DNA from: an uncultured Prevotellaceae bacterium
Lineage (GTDB): Bacteria > Bacteroidota > Bacteroidia > Bacteroidales > Bacteroidaceae
Length of the DNA: 48,299 nucleotides
Assembly: GCA_946185285.1 (NCBI GenBank)
Contig: CAMHIS010000011.1
Location: 1-48,299, forward strand
Direction: 5' to 3'
The notes below the pieces were generated by a model. That model was not told the DNA's origin and ran no database searches. It worked only from the letters and a program-made list of their open reading frames with translations. This document shows, piece after piece, positions 9,308-17,555 of the stretch (position 1 is the first letter of the stretch; the number at the start of each line of letters is the position of its first letter). Made by a program: the position numbers and the translations under genes.

Positions 9308-9855
9308 TAACAGCGGATAATTTTAATTTTTTTCCGCTTATTTTGTTACTTTCGCAGAGTTCAAAATAATGCGTCATATCCGTCACTGCTATGCAACCTG
9401 TTGGTAGTTAGCGTGTTGCGGGGTGACGGGTGGCCGTGACGGGTGACGGATGACTATGGCCTCGACGCGCGTTCTGTCTGGCGGGCACAACGGCTCATTT
9501 ATTCTTAACTGCACAGGTCGCGTTTATTCACTGGCGCTGAACTGTTGTTCATGGTCGGCGAATGCCATCCGTCACCCGTCACCGTTATCCGTCACTCCAT
9601 AATTCCTTCATAATGAGTATGTTAACCGTGTTGTGACGGAGTGACGGATATAAATTAACATTTTTGTTAGTAAGTATAGTCCGTAACTGCTTATATACAA
9701 GTCGATTGCGATTTTGGGAATACGGAATTGTGAATTTGGGAACGTTAAATTTTCTTTAAATTGTGAATATGGGAATAAGTTTTGTGATAGTGCGACAGCG
9801 GTTTCACTTATTATATCTATCTTTACCCCACGAAAACTTAAAACCATTCAATCAT
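9308..9855. other. Gene-free spacer with CCGTCAC-type repeats
   Basis: No convincing coding region. It holds several copies of a CCGTCAC/GTGACGG word in both orientations, including a 17-base perfect inverted pair (9436-9452 with 9566-9582) and further copies near 9370 and 9635. AT-rich DNA follows, with a TATCTTTA sequence at 9818-9825 that could be a degenerate -7 element for the next gene. An in-frame extension of the following gene to 9763 exists, but the signal peptide begins at 9856. Confidence 0.6.
9436..9582. repeat. Inverted CCGTCAC-type repeat pair
   Basis: GTGACGGGTGACGGATG at 9436-9452 is the exact reverse complement of 9566-9582, with 113 bases between. Related words recur at 32318-32355 and in the strong palindrome at 37408-37465, so this is a dispersed family. 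Confidence 0.65.
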
Positions 9856-12420
9856 ATGAGAAAAAGACTACATTTTCTATTTGCTTTGCTGCTGGCGCTG
9901 CCCTTAGGCGTGCTGGCACAGGGAACAACGTGGACTGAAGCCACGCAGCTGCCGTTAGGGCAGGAGAAGAGCGGACAGCTCTCGACGGACAGGAAGACGG
10001 AGTTCTGGAAGTTTACCGTCACCACCGACGGTGCTGCCAAGATTGTCATCACACCGGGAAGCGGCCTGCGAGTCCAAGACTTGCGGTTGTACTACTACCA
10101 GAGCGACGGGTCGAACTACTGGGAGCGCACGTCAAACAGCTACTGGATCAACCCCAGCTGGTATGAGGGCACGCTGAACGTCCCCGACCTGGCGCCCGGC
10201 ACTTATCTCCTCAAGGTGACGCAGGGCGAGGGTGCGGCGCAGTACACCCTCAAGGTGGAGTTTACGCCCAGCTCCTACGCGAATAATAGCGAGGTTGACG
10301 GTTGGGACCCGCAGTCGGGCGAGAAGCCCTGTACGCTGCCTTTGAACCATACCGTGCAAGGACACCTGGGCTACGGCTACGAAAGGGGCAGCGAAGATGA
10401 TGACGACTGGTACACGTTCACCGTTGCCGACGACGGTGTGGCCAACATCAACATCAAGCCCGAGAGCACGCTGCGCATCGAAGACCTGCGACTCTACTTC
10501 TATCAGAGCGACGGCTCGAACTACTGGGAGCGCACCGACCACAACTACTGGATCAACCCCAGCTGGTATGAGGGCAACCTGAACATTCCCAACATGGCTC
10601 CCGGCACCTATCTTATTAAGGTGAAGCGCGGCGAGGGCTACGGTGGCTACGAGCTGACCTACACCTTCACGGACAACACCTACGCCAACGACCACGAGCC
10701 CGACGGCTGGAACCCACTGTCAGACGAGAAGCCCGGCACACTCCCCCTGAACAAGACGATGCAGGGACACCTGGGCTACGGCTACGAGAAGAGCAGCGAA
10801 GACGACGACGACTTCTGGACGTTCGAGGTGAAGCGTGACGGTGCCGTCAACATCAACATCAAGCCCGAGAGCACGCTCCGCATCGAAGACCTGCGACTCT
10901 ACTTCTATCAGAGCGACGGGTCGAACTACTGGGAGCGCAAAGACCACAACTTCTGGATCAACCCCAGCTGGTATGAGGGCAACCTGAACATACCCAACAT
11001 GGCTCCTGGCACCTACCTCGTCAAGGTGAAGCGTGGCCAGGGCTATGGCGGCTACGAGCTGACCTACACCCTTGAGCCTCAGGCATACAAGAACGACGCC
11101 GAGCCTAACAACGACTGGAAAGAAGGCCGCGACAACAACTACCTGGCCCGAGGACAGGAGAAACAGGGACACTTGGGCTATGGCTATCAGGAGAGCAGCG
11201 AGGACGACGTCGACTTCTACCGCATCAGCGTACCCTGCGACGGTAAGATAATCCTCACTTACACGCCAACCGATGTCAACAGCCACCTGCGCGTCGAAGA
11301 CATCCGCTTCTACTATATCCAGAGCGACGGCTCCAACTGCTGGGAGCGCACGTCGAACACCTTCTGGATTAACCCCGGCTGGTATCAGGGCACGCTGACC
11401 GTCCCCGACGTGGCTCCCGGCGACTACCTGGTAAAAGTGACGCGCGGCGAGGGCTACGGTGCCTACTCGCTGAAGTATGACTTCGAACAGGACCCGCTGC
11501 CCGACGACGGCCAGGCAGAGAACGACTGGAGGATGCCTACGAAGCTGGCAAAGGGCAAGACCCTGTCAGGACACCTGGGCTACGGCTACGCCAACGGCAA
11601 TGAGGACAGCGAGGACTGGTATGAGGTGACGATGACCGGCACCGGCACGCTGACCATCAACATCCAGCCCGGCGACAACCTGCGCATCGACGACGTGCGC
11701 CTGTACTACTATCAGGCCGACCGCTCTAACTACTGGGAGCGCACGCAAGGCAACTTCCACATTGATCCAAGTTGGTACTTGGGGTCACTGGTTACTAAAG
11801 ACGTGGAGGCTGGTGACTACCTGATTAAAGTACACCGCGGTGAGGGACGTGGCAACTACCGCATATCGTTCAACGCCGACCTGACCGACGTGGAGCCTGC
11901 CAAACCACTGGAGGATGAACCGTACGACCCGCAGCCCGGCTACGATGACGACACCCCGACGCCCGGCCCCGACGATCCAGGCAGCGACGTCATCGACGAA
12001 TTCACGCTGTGGTACACGCTCGACACGGGCGGCACCGTGGGCTATAAGCTCTCTGAGAAGCCTCAGGTACGCCTGCTCGGCGCCGAGACCACCGTCACGT
12101 CGAGCCGCGGCGTGATGACCTTCGAGACTATGAAAATCTGGAAGTTCACGCTCAATGCCGGTGGCACCACGGCCATCGAGGAGACCGTCAGCCCCGTTCA
12201 GCCCGAGGCTGAGGGCAGCGTCAGCCGCCGCGACGACGCCCTCGTATTCAGCGGCTGCCGTCCCGGCGAGCCCGTCTATATCTATACCGCTGGCGGTCGA
12301 GTCGTCAGCCAGAACCGCATTGGCAGCGACGGCAGTCTCGAACTCCCGCTCAATGCCCTCCGTCCCGGTCTGTATATCGTGAAAGCAGGAAGTACCAACA
12401 TTAAATTCTTGAAGAAATGA
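9856..12420 (+). CDS. Secreted protein with five PPC-like repeats and a T9SS C-terminal signal
   Basis: 854 residues from ATG 9856, chosen because the signal peptide MRKRLHFLFALLLALPLGVLAQ starts there. Five tandem units of about 134 residues follow. Four begin GHLGYGY, then an Asp-rich EDDDD(W/F)(Y/F), LRIEDLRLYFYQSDGSNYWE, INPSWYEG and APGTYLIKVKRGEGYG. The pattern resembles bacterial pre-peptidase C-terminal (PPC) beta-sandwiches, and the Asp clusters suggest calcium binding. After a Pro/Asp linker (DDDTPTPGPDDPG) comes a C-terminal part ending ALRPGLYIVKAGSTNIKFLKK, a type A T9SS sorting signal, so the protein should reach the cell surface or outside. No catalytic motif is seen, which suggests adhesion or glycan binding. 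It overlaps the next gene by 4 bases. Confidence 0.82.
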   Translation: MRKRLHFLFALLLALPLGVLAQGTTWTEATQLPLGQEKSGQLSTDRKTEFWKFTVTTDGAAKIVITPGSGLRVQDLRLYYYQSDGSNYWERTSNSYWINPSWYEGTLNVPDLAPGTYLLKVTQGEGAAQYTLKVEFTPSSYANNSEVDGWDPQSGEKPCTLPLNHTVQGHLGYGYERGSEDDDDWYTFTVADDGVANINIKPESTLRIEDLRLYFYQSDGSNYWERTDHNYWINPSWYEGNLNIPNMAPGTYLIKVKRGEGYGGYELTYTFTDNTYANDHEPDGWNPLSDEKPGTLPLNKTMQGHLGYGYEKSSEDDDDFWTFEVKRDGAVNINIKPESTLRIEDLRLYFYQSDGSNYWERKDHNFWINPSWYEGNLNIPNMAPGTYLVKVKRGQGYGGYELTYTLEPQAYKNDAEPNNDWKEGRDNNYLARGQEKQGHLGYGYQESSEDDVDFYRISVPCDGKIILTYTPTDVNSHLRVEDIRFYYIQSDGSNCWERTSNTFWINPGWYQGTLTVPDVAPGDYLVKVTRGEGYGAYSLKYDFEQDPLPDDGQAENDWRMPTKLAKGKTLSGHLGYGYANGNEDSEDWYEVTMTGTGTLTINIQPGDNLRIDDVRLYYYQADRSNYWERTQGNFHIDPSWYLGSLVTKDVEAGDYLIKVHRGEGRGNYRISFNADLTDVEPAKPLEDEPYDPQPGYDDDTPTPGPDDPGSDVIDEFTLWYTLDTGGTVGYKLSEKPQVRLLGAETTVTSSRGVMTFETMKIWKFTLNAGGTTAIEETVSPVQPEAEGSVSRRDDALVFSGCRPGEPVYIYTAGGRVVSQNRIGSDGSLELPLNALRPGLYIVKAGSTNIKFLKK
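9940..11910 (+). repeat. Five tandem about 402-bp coding repeats
   Basis: The GHLGYGY-coding positions recur near 10362, 10765, 11167 and 11569, a period of 402-405 bases, with a more divergent first unit from about 9940. Units two and three are nearly identical over long stretches (for example 10465-10575 and 10868-10978), which points to recent unit duplication or conversion. Confidence 0.85.
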
Positions 12421-13922
12421 GAACAATCAGCATATTAAGAACCGCTTGTGCAGCCCTGCTCCTCTGGGCAGGACTGCCCACCGCCCAGGCTCAGGGCATA
12501 CGCGTACATTATAAGAATGGTAATACGGTCGACATACCCGCCGCCCTCTTCGACCACATGTCGCCGGGCTACCAGAAGAATACCGATCCTGACATTCCCG
12601 ACGACCCCGACACCGACGATGATCTCAAGGTTGACCCACTCGACATCAGTTCACCGTTCGTCAGCATTCTGAAGGATGCGGGTATGCCCATCTACACAGG
12701 CTCCAGTGCGCCTACACTCGACGGCACATTCAGCCTGAAGCCCCCAAAGCTCGTGAAGTTCTGGAGCACCGACCCCGACGACTACACCGACCTTGATGAC
12801 ATCGCCGAAAATGCAGAGTTGGTCGTCAAGTTCTCTGGACAGTCGGGCAACAATGTCTATGTCGATATGTACGCCATCGACGAGGAAGGTGCCGACTATG
12901 CCATCGGCGCGTCCATGTATCAGGGCCCTCAGGGTGTGAAAGCTCGCATTGCGGGTTCAGGGAGCAATTTCACCATTGGCTTCGTCATGACCACCGAAAT
13001 ACCAACGTGGGGCATCTTCATCCGTCTTGCCTACATCATGTCGGGCGAGGTTAGCGGCGGAACGCTGAAAAACCTCTACATTGCCGAGGCCTCGCTCGAC
13101 GAGAACAACAATATCGAGGAATATGCCATCGGCAAGGACGGTGACGGCACCAGTCCCGCCACTACGTGGGCTCCCAGAATCTATACCGACGACAGCCGAA
13201 GCTTGACGGCAACAAAGTTGGCCCGCCGCCTGATGGCCAAGAGGGCTGCCAGCGAGGAATACTGGTACACCATCTACAAGACCGACGGCACGGAGCTGAA
13301 GGTGTCGCAGGACGAGCTTGACTACGTCGAGACCTACGAGGCTGAGTTCGACGAGCGCATCACGCAGCAGATTCCGCAGGAGTATCTCTCGAAGATGGCC
13401 ACCCACATGCCCATCTACGCTGGGAGCACACCGCCCACCATCGACGGCACCTTCACCAGTCATCCGCATGTGTCGGTCTACACCTCCGACGGCTATACCT
13501 GGCCCAATGGGCTTGCCGACCAGATTATGAACTTCTCAGGCCAGAACAAATCGAAGAACACCCTAAACTACCAATACAAGCAGGGAAGTGGCATTGGCGA
13601 CAAGACCGAGATGATCGTGATGGGTGAGGGCGATAAGTTCACCATTTTTGCCGTTATGAACGGTTCTAGGCCCGACGTCAACGCCACCTACAAGATGGCC
13701 GAAATCGTCTCAGGCACGATGACCGCTGACGGCATCAAGGACTTCTTCTCAGGCATCCTGCTGGTAGAGAAGAACGACCCCAACAACAAGATAATGAGTG
13801 TTGGCACGTATCGCATCTTCAAGGACGGCGATGGTCTGGCCTCACCGGCGTCATGGTCGGCTCGCGGCACCGAGCGCCAGTCTGTCGGTGCTGGTCTGAG
13901 TTCCATCATAGCAGCCGAATAA
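12417..13922 (+). CDS. Secreted two-repeat protein of unknown function
   Basis: 501 residues with a signal peptide (ILRTACAALLLWAGLPTAQAQ). Two related halves follow, each opening with a short charged strand pair (IRVHYKNGNTVDIP and WYTIYKTDGTELKV), then MPIYTGSSAPTLDGTF or MPIYAGSTPPTIDGTF, and ending KDGDGTSPATTWAPR or KDGDGLASPASWSAR. I do not recognise the domain; the mix of beta-rich sequence and repeated IDGTF/GDG motifs suggests a lipocalin-like or jelly-roll surface module. No T9SS signal is visible at the C-terminus. Its start overlaps the stop of the PPC-repeat gene (ATGA), so the two are almost certainly co-translated and may act together. Confidence 0.75.
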   Translation: MRTISILRTACAALLLWAGLPTAQAQGIRVHYKNGNTVDIPAALFDHMSPGYQKNTDPDIPDDPDTDDDLKVDPLDISSPFVSILKDAGMPIYTGSSAPTLDGTFSLKPPKLVKFWSTDPDDYTDLDDIAENAELVVKFSGQSGNNVYVDMYAIDEEGADYAIGASMYQGPQGVKARIAGSGSNFTIGFVMTTEIPTWGIFIRLAYIMSGEVSGGTLKNLYIAEASLDENNNIEEYAIGKDGDGTSPATTWAPRIYTDDSRSLTATKLARRLMAKRAASEEYWYTIYKTDGTELKVSQDELDYVETYEAEFDERITQQIPQEYLSKMATHMPIYAGSTPPTIDGTFTSHPHVSVYTSDGYTWPNGLADQIMNFSGQNKSKNTLNYQYKQGSGIGDKTEMIVMGEGDKFTIFAVMNGSRPDVNATYKMAEIVSGTMTADGIKDFFSGILLVEKNDPNNKIMSVGTYRIFKDGDGLASPASWSARGTERQSVGAGLSSIIAAE

Positions 13923-13951
13923 AAGGAAACGACAAAAAAGAACACATAGAA

Positions 13952-13992
13952 ACCGCCGCTTTCTCTCGTATGTCGAGGAAAGCGGCGGTCTC
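13952..13992 (+). terminator. Strong hairpin terminator after the secreted repeat-protein pair
   Basis: ACCGCCGCTTTC (13952-13963) pairs perfectly with GAAAGCGGCGGT (13978-13989). Flanking CACATAGA/TCTTTGTG extends the stem, and a T-rich tail follows. An A-rich run on the other side could make it bidirectional. Confidence 0.75.
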
Positions 13993-13998
13993 TTTGTG

Positions 13999-14118
13999 TC
14001 ATTTGCTGAGCCACTCCGTGAACTTCTTGTCGTCCTTGAAGATGATGCGGAAATAGAGTTCTTCGTCGTTCGACTGCTTGTAGCTGAAGACGGCGTGCTT
14101 GTTGCTTCCAAACGGCAT
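13999..14118 (-). pseudogene. Short 39-residue ORF, probably a gene remnant
   Basis: Reading leftwards from ATG 14116-14118 gives MPFGSNKHAVFSYKQSNDEE, continuing to FTEWLSK and a stop. Codon choice (AAG, GAC, TTC, ATC) is like that of genuine genes here. Upstream in the same frame lies YYHNLRYSYGR, a TGA, then YA and this start, so a longer gene may have been broken by a stop codon. There is no promoter or recognised family. It could also be a real small protein. The rest of 13923-14212 holds only the terminator and non-coding sequence. Confidence 0.35.
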
Positions 14119-14212
14119 GGCATATCATCGGCCATACGAGTACCGCAAGTTGTGGTAGTAGCTTTTTCTTGATAATTTATAGGGGTGCAAGAAGGGTAAT
14201 AATCTTTGAACA

Positions 14213-14887
14213 CTATGTCGCAGCCAGAGCCTGCCACAGATTGTCGGCAGGCACTGGTGCTTCTACGACAATTGGTTGCTTGGAGACGGGATGGATGAAC
14301 TCCACGCGGCGGGCGTGGAGCGAGATGCTGCCGTCGGGGTTGGAGCGCGCCGCGCCGTACTTCAGGTCGCCGCGGATGGGCATTCCTACCTTGGACAACT
14401 GGCAGCGTATCTGGTGGTGGCGGCCAGTGAGCAACTCCACTTCAAGAAGCTGGTAGCGGTCGCCATGACTGATGACACGGTAGCGCAGCTGCGCCTTCTT
14501 CGAATGGGGCACCTCGCGGTCGTAGGCGTACGACTTGTTCTGCTTCTCGTTGCGAACGAGCCAGTGGGTCAGCTCTCCTCTCTCCTCTCTCCTCTCCCCT
14601 CTTCCCACAATGGCCCAGTACGTCTTGTGTACCTCGCCCTCGGCGAACATCTTGTTCAGGCGGGCCAGCGCTTTCGACGTGCGGGCGAAGACCACGAGGC
14701 CCGAGACGGGACGGTCTAGGCGGTGACAGACACCGAGGAACACCTCGCCCGGCTTTTGGTACTTCTGCTTGATATACTGCTTGACGAGGTCCGACAGCGG
14801 CGTGTCGCCCGTCTTGTCGCCCTGCACAATCTCGCCACTTTCCTTCGCGACGATGATGATATGGTTGTCCTCGTAGATGACTTGCAT
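14213..14887 (-). CDS. RluA-family RNA pseudouridine synthase
   Basis: 224 residues from MQVIYEDNHIIIVAKESGEI. The start at 14887 is chosen because this is the usual N-terminus of S4-less RluA proteins and the promoter lies just before it. The catalytic motif is CHRLDRPVSGLVVFART, with the uridine-attacking Asp in HRLD, and the RNA-binding tail contains LLTGRHHQIRCQLSKVGMPI. It isomerises uridine to pseudouridine in rRNA or tRNA; the exact site cannot be told. Oddity: between YWAIV and LTHWLVRN the usual short loop is replaced by GRGERREERGE, encoded by a (GAGAGGA)n purine tract (about 14573-14604), apparently an in-frame microsatellite. Confidence 0.88.
   Translation of the reverse strand: MQVIYEDNHIIIVAKESGEIVQGDKTGDTPLSDLVKQYIKQKYQKPGEVFLGVCHRLDRPVSGLVVFARTSKALARLNKMFAEGEVHKTYWAIVGRGERREERGELTHWLVRNEKQNKSYAYDREVPHSKKAQLRYRVISHGDRYQLLEVELLTGRHHQIRCQLSKVGMPIRGDLKYGAARSNPDGSISLHARRVEFIHPVSKQPIVVEAPVPADNLWQALAAT
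14573..14604 (-). repeat. GAGAGGA microsatellite inside the pseudouridine synthase gene
   Basis: The plus strand shows CTCTCCTCTCTCCTCTCTCC, a run of imperfect heptamers that encodes Arg/Glu/Gly-rich residues. It is purine-only on the coding strand. Confidence 0.7.
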
Positions 14888-14912
14888 ACTCTTACCCTTT
14901 TCGTTTGCGCTG

Positions 14913-14944
14913 CAAAGATAATGTAAAAAAGGGAGAAAGCCAAA
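14913..14944 (-). promoter_or_regulatory. Promoter of the pseudouridine synthase gene
   Basis: Minus strand TTTG (14941-14944), 20 bases, TATCTTTG (14913-14920), 25 bases before the start chosen at 14887. It matches the Bacteroidetes consensus exactly and supports that start over an upstream extension. Confidence 0.75.
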
Positions 14945-15017
14945 CGTTCTCGCCACTAAAACTAACTTCTTCGGATAAAAAAGCAGCCACCTTGGCCCGA
15001 TTCTTGCAGAAAATTTG

Positions 15018-15025
15018 TAACTTTG
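15018..15025 (+). promoter_or_regulatory. -7 element TAACTTTG of the HExxH-patatin-trmD operon
   Basis: TAACTTTG ends 8 bases before ATG 15034, so the leader would be nearly absent. The -33 region has only a weak CTTGG at 14991-14995. Confidence 0.55.
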
Positions 15026-15033
15026 CAGCCACA

Positions 15034-15510
15034 ATGAACAACCCGCTGAGCATACTGAGGCTGATGGTGAAGGCCGTGCGCCCGAGCCGGACCGGAGAGA
15101 TGAAGGCCGTGTGCGATGCCTTCTGGCTGCGGCGTGGCTATGAGGCGCTGACGTTCTTCGGCTTCATCGTGACGCACTCACGTGAGGAGGCCAACTACTT
15201 CAACAGCCATTACGACCAGCTGAAGAACCATGAGATGATTCACCTGCGGCAGGCTCAGGCTACGGGCGACTCGTGGCTCAGGTTCTACCTGCGGTATGGC
15301 TGGTACTGGCTGCGCGGACTTTGGTGGAACAGACGGATGAAGAACGCGGCCTACCTGCTGAACCCCTTCGAACTGGAAGCCTATGGCCACGACCACGACC
15401 TGGGCTACGCAGAGCGGTGCGGTGAGAACGGGGCACAGGAATGGCGGCGGTTTGCCAAGATGACTTTCGACGAGAGGAAAAAGATATATGAAACGAGGAC
15501 TGGTACTTGA
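15034..15510 (+). CDS. Predicted HExxH zinc-binding protein of unknown role
   Basis: 158 residues from ATG 15034, chosen because the promoter -7 box ends at 15025. Longer in-frame extensions would start before that promoter. The motif NHEMIHLRQAQ (H66, E67, H70) is a zincin signature, and downstream NPFELEAYGHDHDLGY offers Glu113 or Glu115 as the third metal ligand. The pattern (HExIHxRQ, then an aromatic helix, then FE.EAY..EHDL) resembles a small Bacteroidetes family related to M56-type peptidases. There is no signal peptide; a Trp/Tyr-rich stretch (RYGWYWLRGLWW) may touch the membrane. It overlaps the patatin gene by 23 bases. Whether it is a peptidase is an inference. Confidence 0.65.
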   Translation: MNNPLSILRLMVKAVRPSRTGEMKAVCDAFWLRRGYEALTFFGFIVTHSREEANYFNSHYDQLKNHEMIHLRQAQATGDSWLRFYLRYGWYWLRGLWWNRRMKNAAYLLNPFELEAYGHDHDLGYAERCGENGAQEWRRFAKMTFDERKKIYETRTGT

Positions 15511-16336
15511 GGGCGGCGCTATGCGCGGCCTGTTCACGGCTGGCATCATCGACGTGATGATGGAGCACGACGTGTGGCCCGACGGACTGATAGGCGTGTC
15601 GGCAGGAGCGGCCTTCGGCTGCAACATGAAGTCGCGCCAGCCGGGGCGGGCCATCCGCTACAACAAGCGGTTTGCCCGCGACTCGCGTTACAGCGGACTG
15701 AAGTCGCTGCTGACCTCGGGCGACTACTTCAACGCCAACTTCGGCTACCACGTCGTACCGAAAAAGTATGACATATTTGACGACGAGGCGTTCGAGGCCA
15801 ACCCGATGGCGTTCGTCGTGGTCTGTACTGACGTCAAGACGGGAAAGGCCGTCTACAAGCAGCTCGACGAGTGCAACCACGATACCTATGACTGGATTCG
15901 TGCCTCGGCATCGATGCCGCTGGTCTCGAAGGTTGTCTGGGTCAACGGTCAGGGACTGCTCGACGGCGGCGTCAGCGACAGCATCCCTTTGGAATGGGCC
16001 GAGCAGAACGGCTACGGGCGCAACGTGGTCATCCTGACGCAGCCTCAGGGCTACCAGAAGGAGCACAGCCGACTGATGCCGCTGATGCGCATCGGTCTGA
16101 GAAAGTACCCGCAGATGGTGGAGGCAATGGACAAGCGCCACCTGATGTATAACCGCCAGCTGGAATACGTCGCCGACGCCGAGCGCGAAGGGCGCTGCCT
16201 CGTCATACGCCCCGACGAACGGCTGAACATCGGCCACGTCTGCCACGACCCGGAGCTGATGGAACGCGTCTATCAAAAGGGACGCGAGATGGGCGAACGA
16301 AGAATCAACGAAATAAAGGAATACTTATGCGAATAG
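15488..16336 (+). CDS. Patatin-like phospholipase
   Basis: 282 residues, no signal peptide. It shows the complete patatin catalytic set: oxyanion loop GGAMRG (residues 9-14), nucleophile GVSAG (Ser38) and dyad DGG (Asp159). Such enzymes are serine acyl hydrolases acting on phospholipids or other lipids; the bacterial YjjU-like group is cytoplasmic or membrane-associated. It starts inside the 3' end of the HExxH gene and its own end overlaps trmD by 10 bases, so the three are one tightly packed operon. A paralog with the same C-terminal pattern (IRP....C.D...E..Y..G...GE) lies at 20400-21245. Confidence 0.88.
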   Translation: MKRGLVLEGGAMRGLFTAGIIDVMMEHDVWPDGLIGVSAGAAFGCNMKSRQPGRAIRYNKRFARDSRYSGLKSLLTSGDYFNANFGYHVVPKKYDIFDDEAFEANPMAFVVVCTDVKTGKAVYKQLDECNHDTYDWIRASASMPLVSKVVWVNGQGLLDGGVSDSIPLEWAEQNGYGRNVVILTQPQGYQKEHSRLMPLMRIGLRKYPQMVEAMDKRHLMYNRQLEYVADAEREGRCLVIRPDERLNIGHVCHDPELMERVYQKGREMGERRINEIKEYLCE

Positions 16337-17010
16337 ACATCATCACCGTACTGCCCGAAATGCTGGAGGGCTTCGTACACGAATCTATACTGGCGCGCGC
16401 CGAGAAGAAGGGACTGGCCGAGATAAGGCTGCACAACCTGCGCGACTATACGCTCGACAAATGGCGCCGCGTCGACGACTATCCCTACGGCGGTAGTGCC
16501 GGCATGGTGATGCAGTGTGAGCCGATTGACCGCTGCATCAGCGCCCTGAAGGCCGAGCGCGACTACGACGAGGTCATCTTCACCTCACCCGACGGTGAGC
16601 GCTTTGACCAGCATATTGCCAACGAGCTGTCGCTGATGGGTAATATCATTATCCTGGCTGGCCATTACAAGGGCATCGACCAGCGCATACGCGACCACCT
16701 CATCACCCGCGAAATCTCCATCGGCGACTTCGTGTTGACGGGCGGTGAACTGGTGGCGGCGATGATTGCCGACGCCGTGGTGCGCGTAGTGCCCGGCGTC
16801 ATCGGCGACGAGCAGTCGGCACTCAGCGACTGCTTCCAGGACGACCTGCTGGCCGCCCCCATCTATACGCGCCCTGCGGATTATAAAGGTTGGAAAGTTC
16901 CCGACGTGCTGCTCAGCGGCCACGAGGCCAAAATCCGCAACTGGGAGTTGGAACAGGCGCTGGAGCGCACCCGAAGGTTGCGCCCAGACCTGTTGAAGCA
17001 AGACGATTAG
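16327..17010 (+). CDS. trmD: tRNA (guanine(37)-N1)-methyltransferase TrmD
   Basis: 227 residues, the normal TrmD length. It transfers methyl from S-adenosylmethionine to G37 next to the anticodon, preventing frameshifts. Visible family motifs are [35 protein letters not shown], the deep trefoil-knot region [13 protein letters not shown], and [12 protein letters not shown], which holds the catalytic Asp. It is the last gene of the HExxH-patatin-trmD operon and converges with the lipoprotein gene at 17007, overlapping it by 4 bases. In many genomes trmD sits with rimM, rpsP and rplS; that context is absent here. Confidence 0.96.
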   Translation: MRIDIITVLPEMLEGFVHESILARAEKKGLAEIRLHNLRDYTLDKWRRVDDYPYGGSAGMVMQCEPIDRCISALKAERDYDEVIFTSPDGERFDQHIANELSLMGNIIILAGHYKGIDQRIRDHLITREISIGDFVLTGGELVAAMIADAVVRVVPGVIGDEQSALSDCFQDDLLAAPIYTRPADYKGWKVPDVLLSGHEAKIRNWELEQALERTRRLRPDLLKQDD

Positions 17011-17528
17011 TCCTTATAATCGTCCCATTTGTTGAAATCGGACTTGGTATAGCTGAACTTGTATCTGACACTCGTCTTCTCAAACCAGAACCCTGAGAAG
17101 GTGTCGCCGTTGATGGTAAGTTCGTTGGTGCGATATTCTGCATACACAGGAGTCCAGCCCTGATGTCTGTAGTCAATCTTAAGCATGTCGTCATCGAAAT
17201 ACCACATGAACTCACTGCGCTCCTTGAAGGTATCTTTAAAGGCGTTCTCGAAAGTCAGCAGCAGACCAGTTCCATTTGTAGCCGACGTCGAGGCGCGGTC
17301 GAAACGTATCACCACGTAGCTCTGGCGCTCGTCCACCCAGTTGCCAAACTCTTTCCGTTGTGCTTTGTCATAGCCTTCCCAAGTAGCCGATGTCGAGTTT
17401 CGTGTCAGGGCATTGGCAAACTTCAGTCTGTTCTCAGTAGAATCGGTGTCGTCGTCATCGCTTCTGCAGCTTACTACGACCATAGCCATAGCGACCATCA
17501 CCGTCAAGAATACAAATAGTTTTTTCAT
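17007..17528 (-). CDS. Small lipoprotein of unknown function
   Basis: 173 residues. The N-terminus [21 protein letters not shown] is a lipoprotein signal with Cys21, followed by an Asp-rich spacer (RSDDDDTD) typical of Bacteroidetes surface or OM lipoproteins. The body is beta-rich with many aromatics ([38 protein letters not shown]), which looks like a small lipocalin-like or beta-sandwich domain, but I recognise no family. It is last in the 19379-17007 run, 27 bases after the dipeptidase gene, and its end overlaps trmD tail to tail. Confidence 0.7.
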   Translation of the reverse strand: MKKLFVFLTVMVAMAMVVVSCRSDDDDTDSTENRLKFANALTRNSTSATWEGYDKAQRKEFGNWVDERQSYVVIRFDRASTSATNGTGLLLTFENAFKDTFKERSEFMWYFDDDMLKIDYRHQGWTPVYAEYRTNELTINGDTFSGFWFEKTSVRYKFSYTKSDFNKWDDYKD

Positions 17529-17555
17529 GTTTTCTTTTTTTATTTAAGAATAATA

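Noticed and set aside
9763..9855. Upstream extension of the PPC-repeat protein
   Set aside because: It would put 31 unrelated residues before a textbook signal peptide; the region is AT-rich spacer.
15278..16276. 332-codon minus-strand frame opposite the patatin gene
   Set aside because: The composition is Val/Asp/His-rich as expected from antisense reading, and the patatin and HExxH genes on the plus strand have clear motifs.
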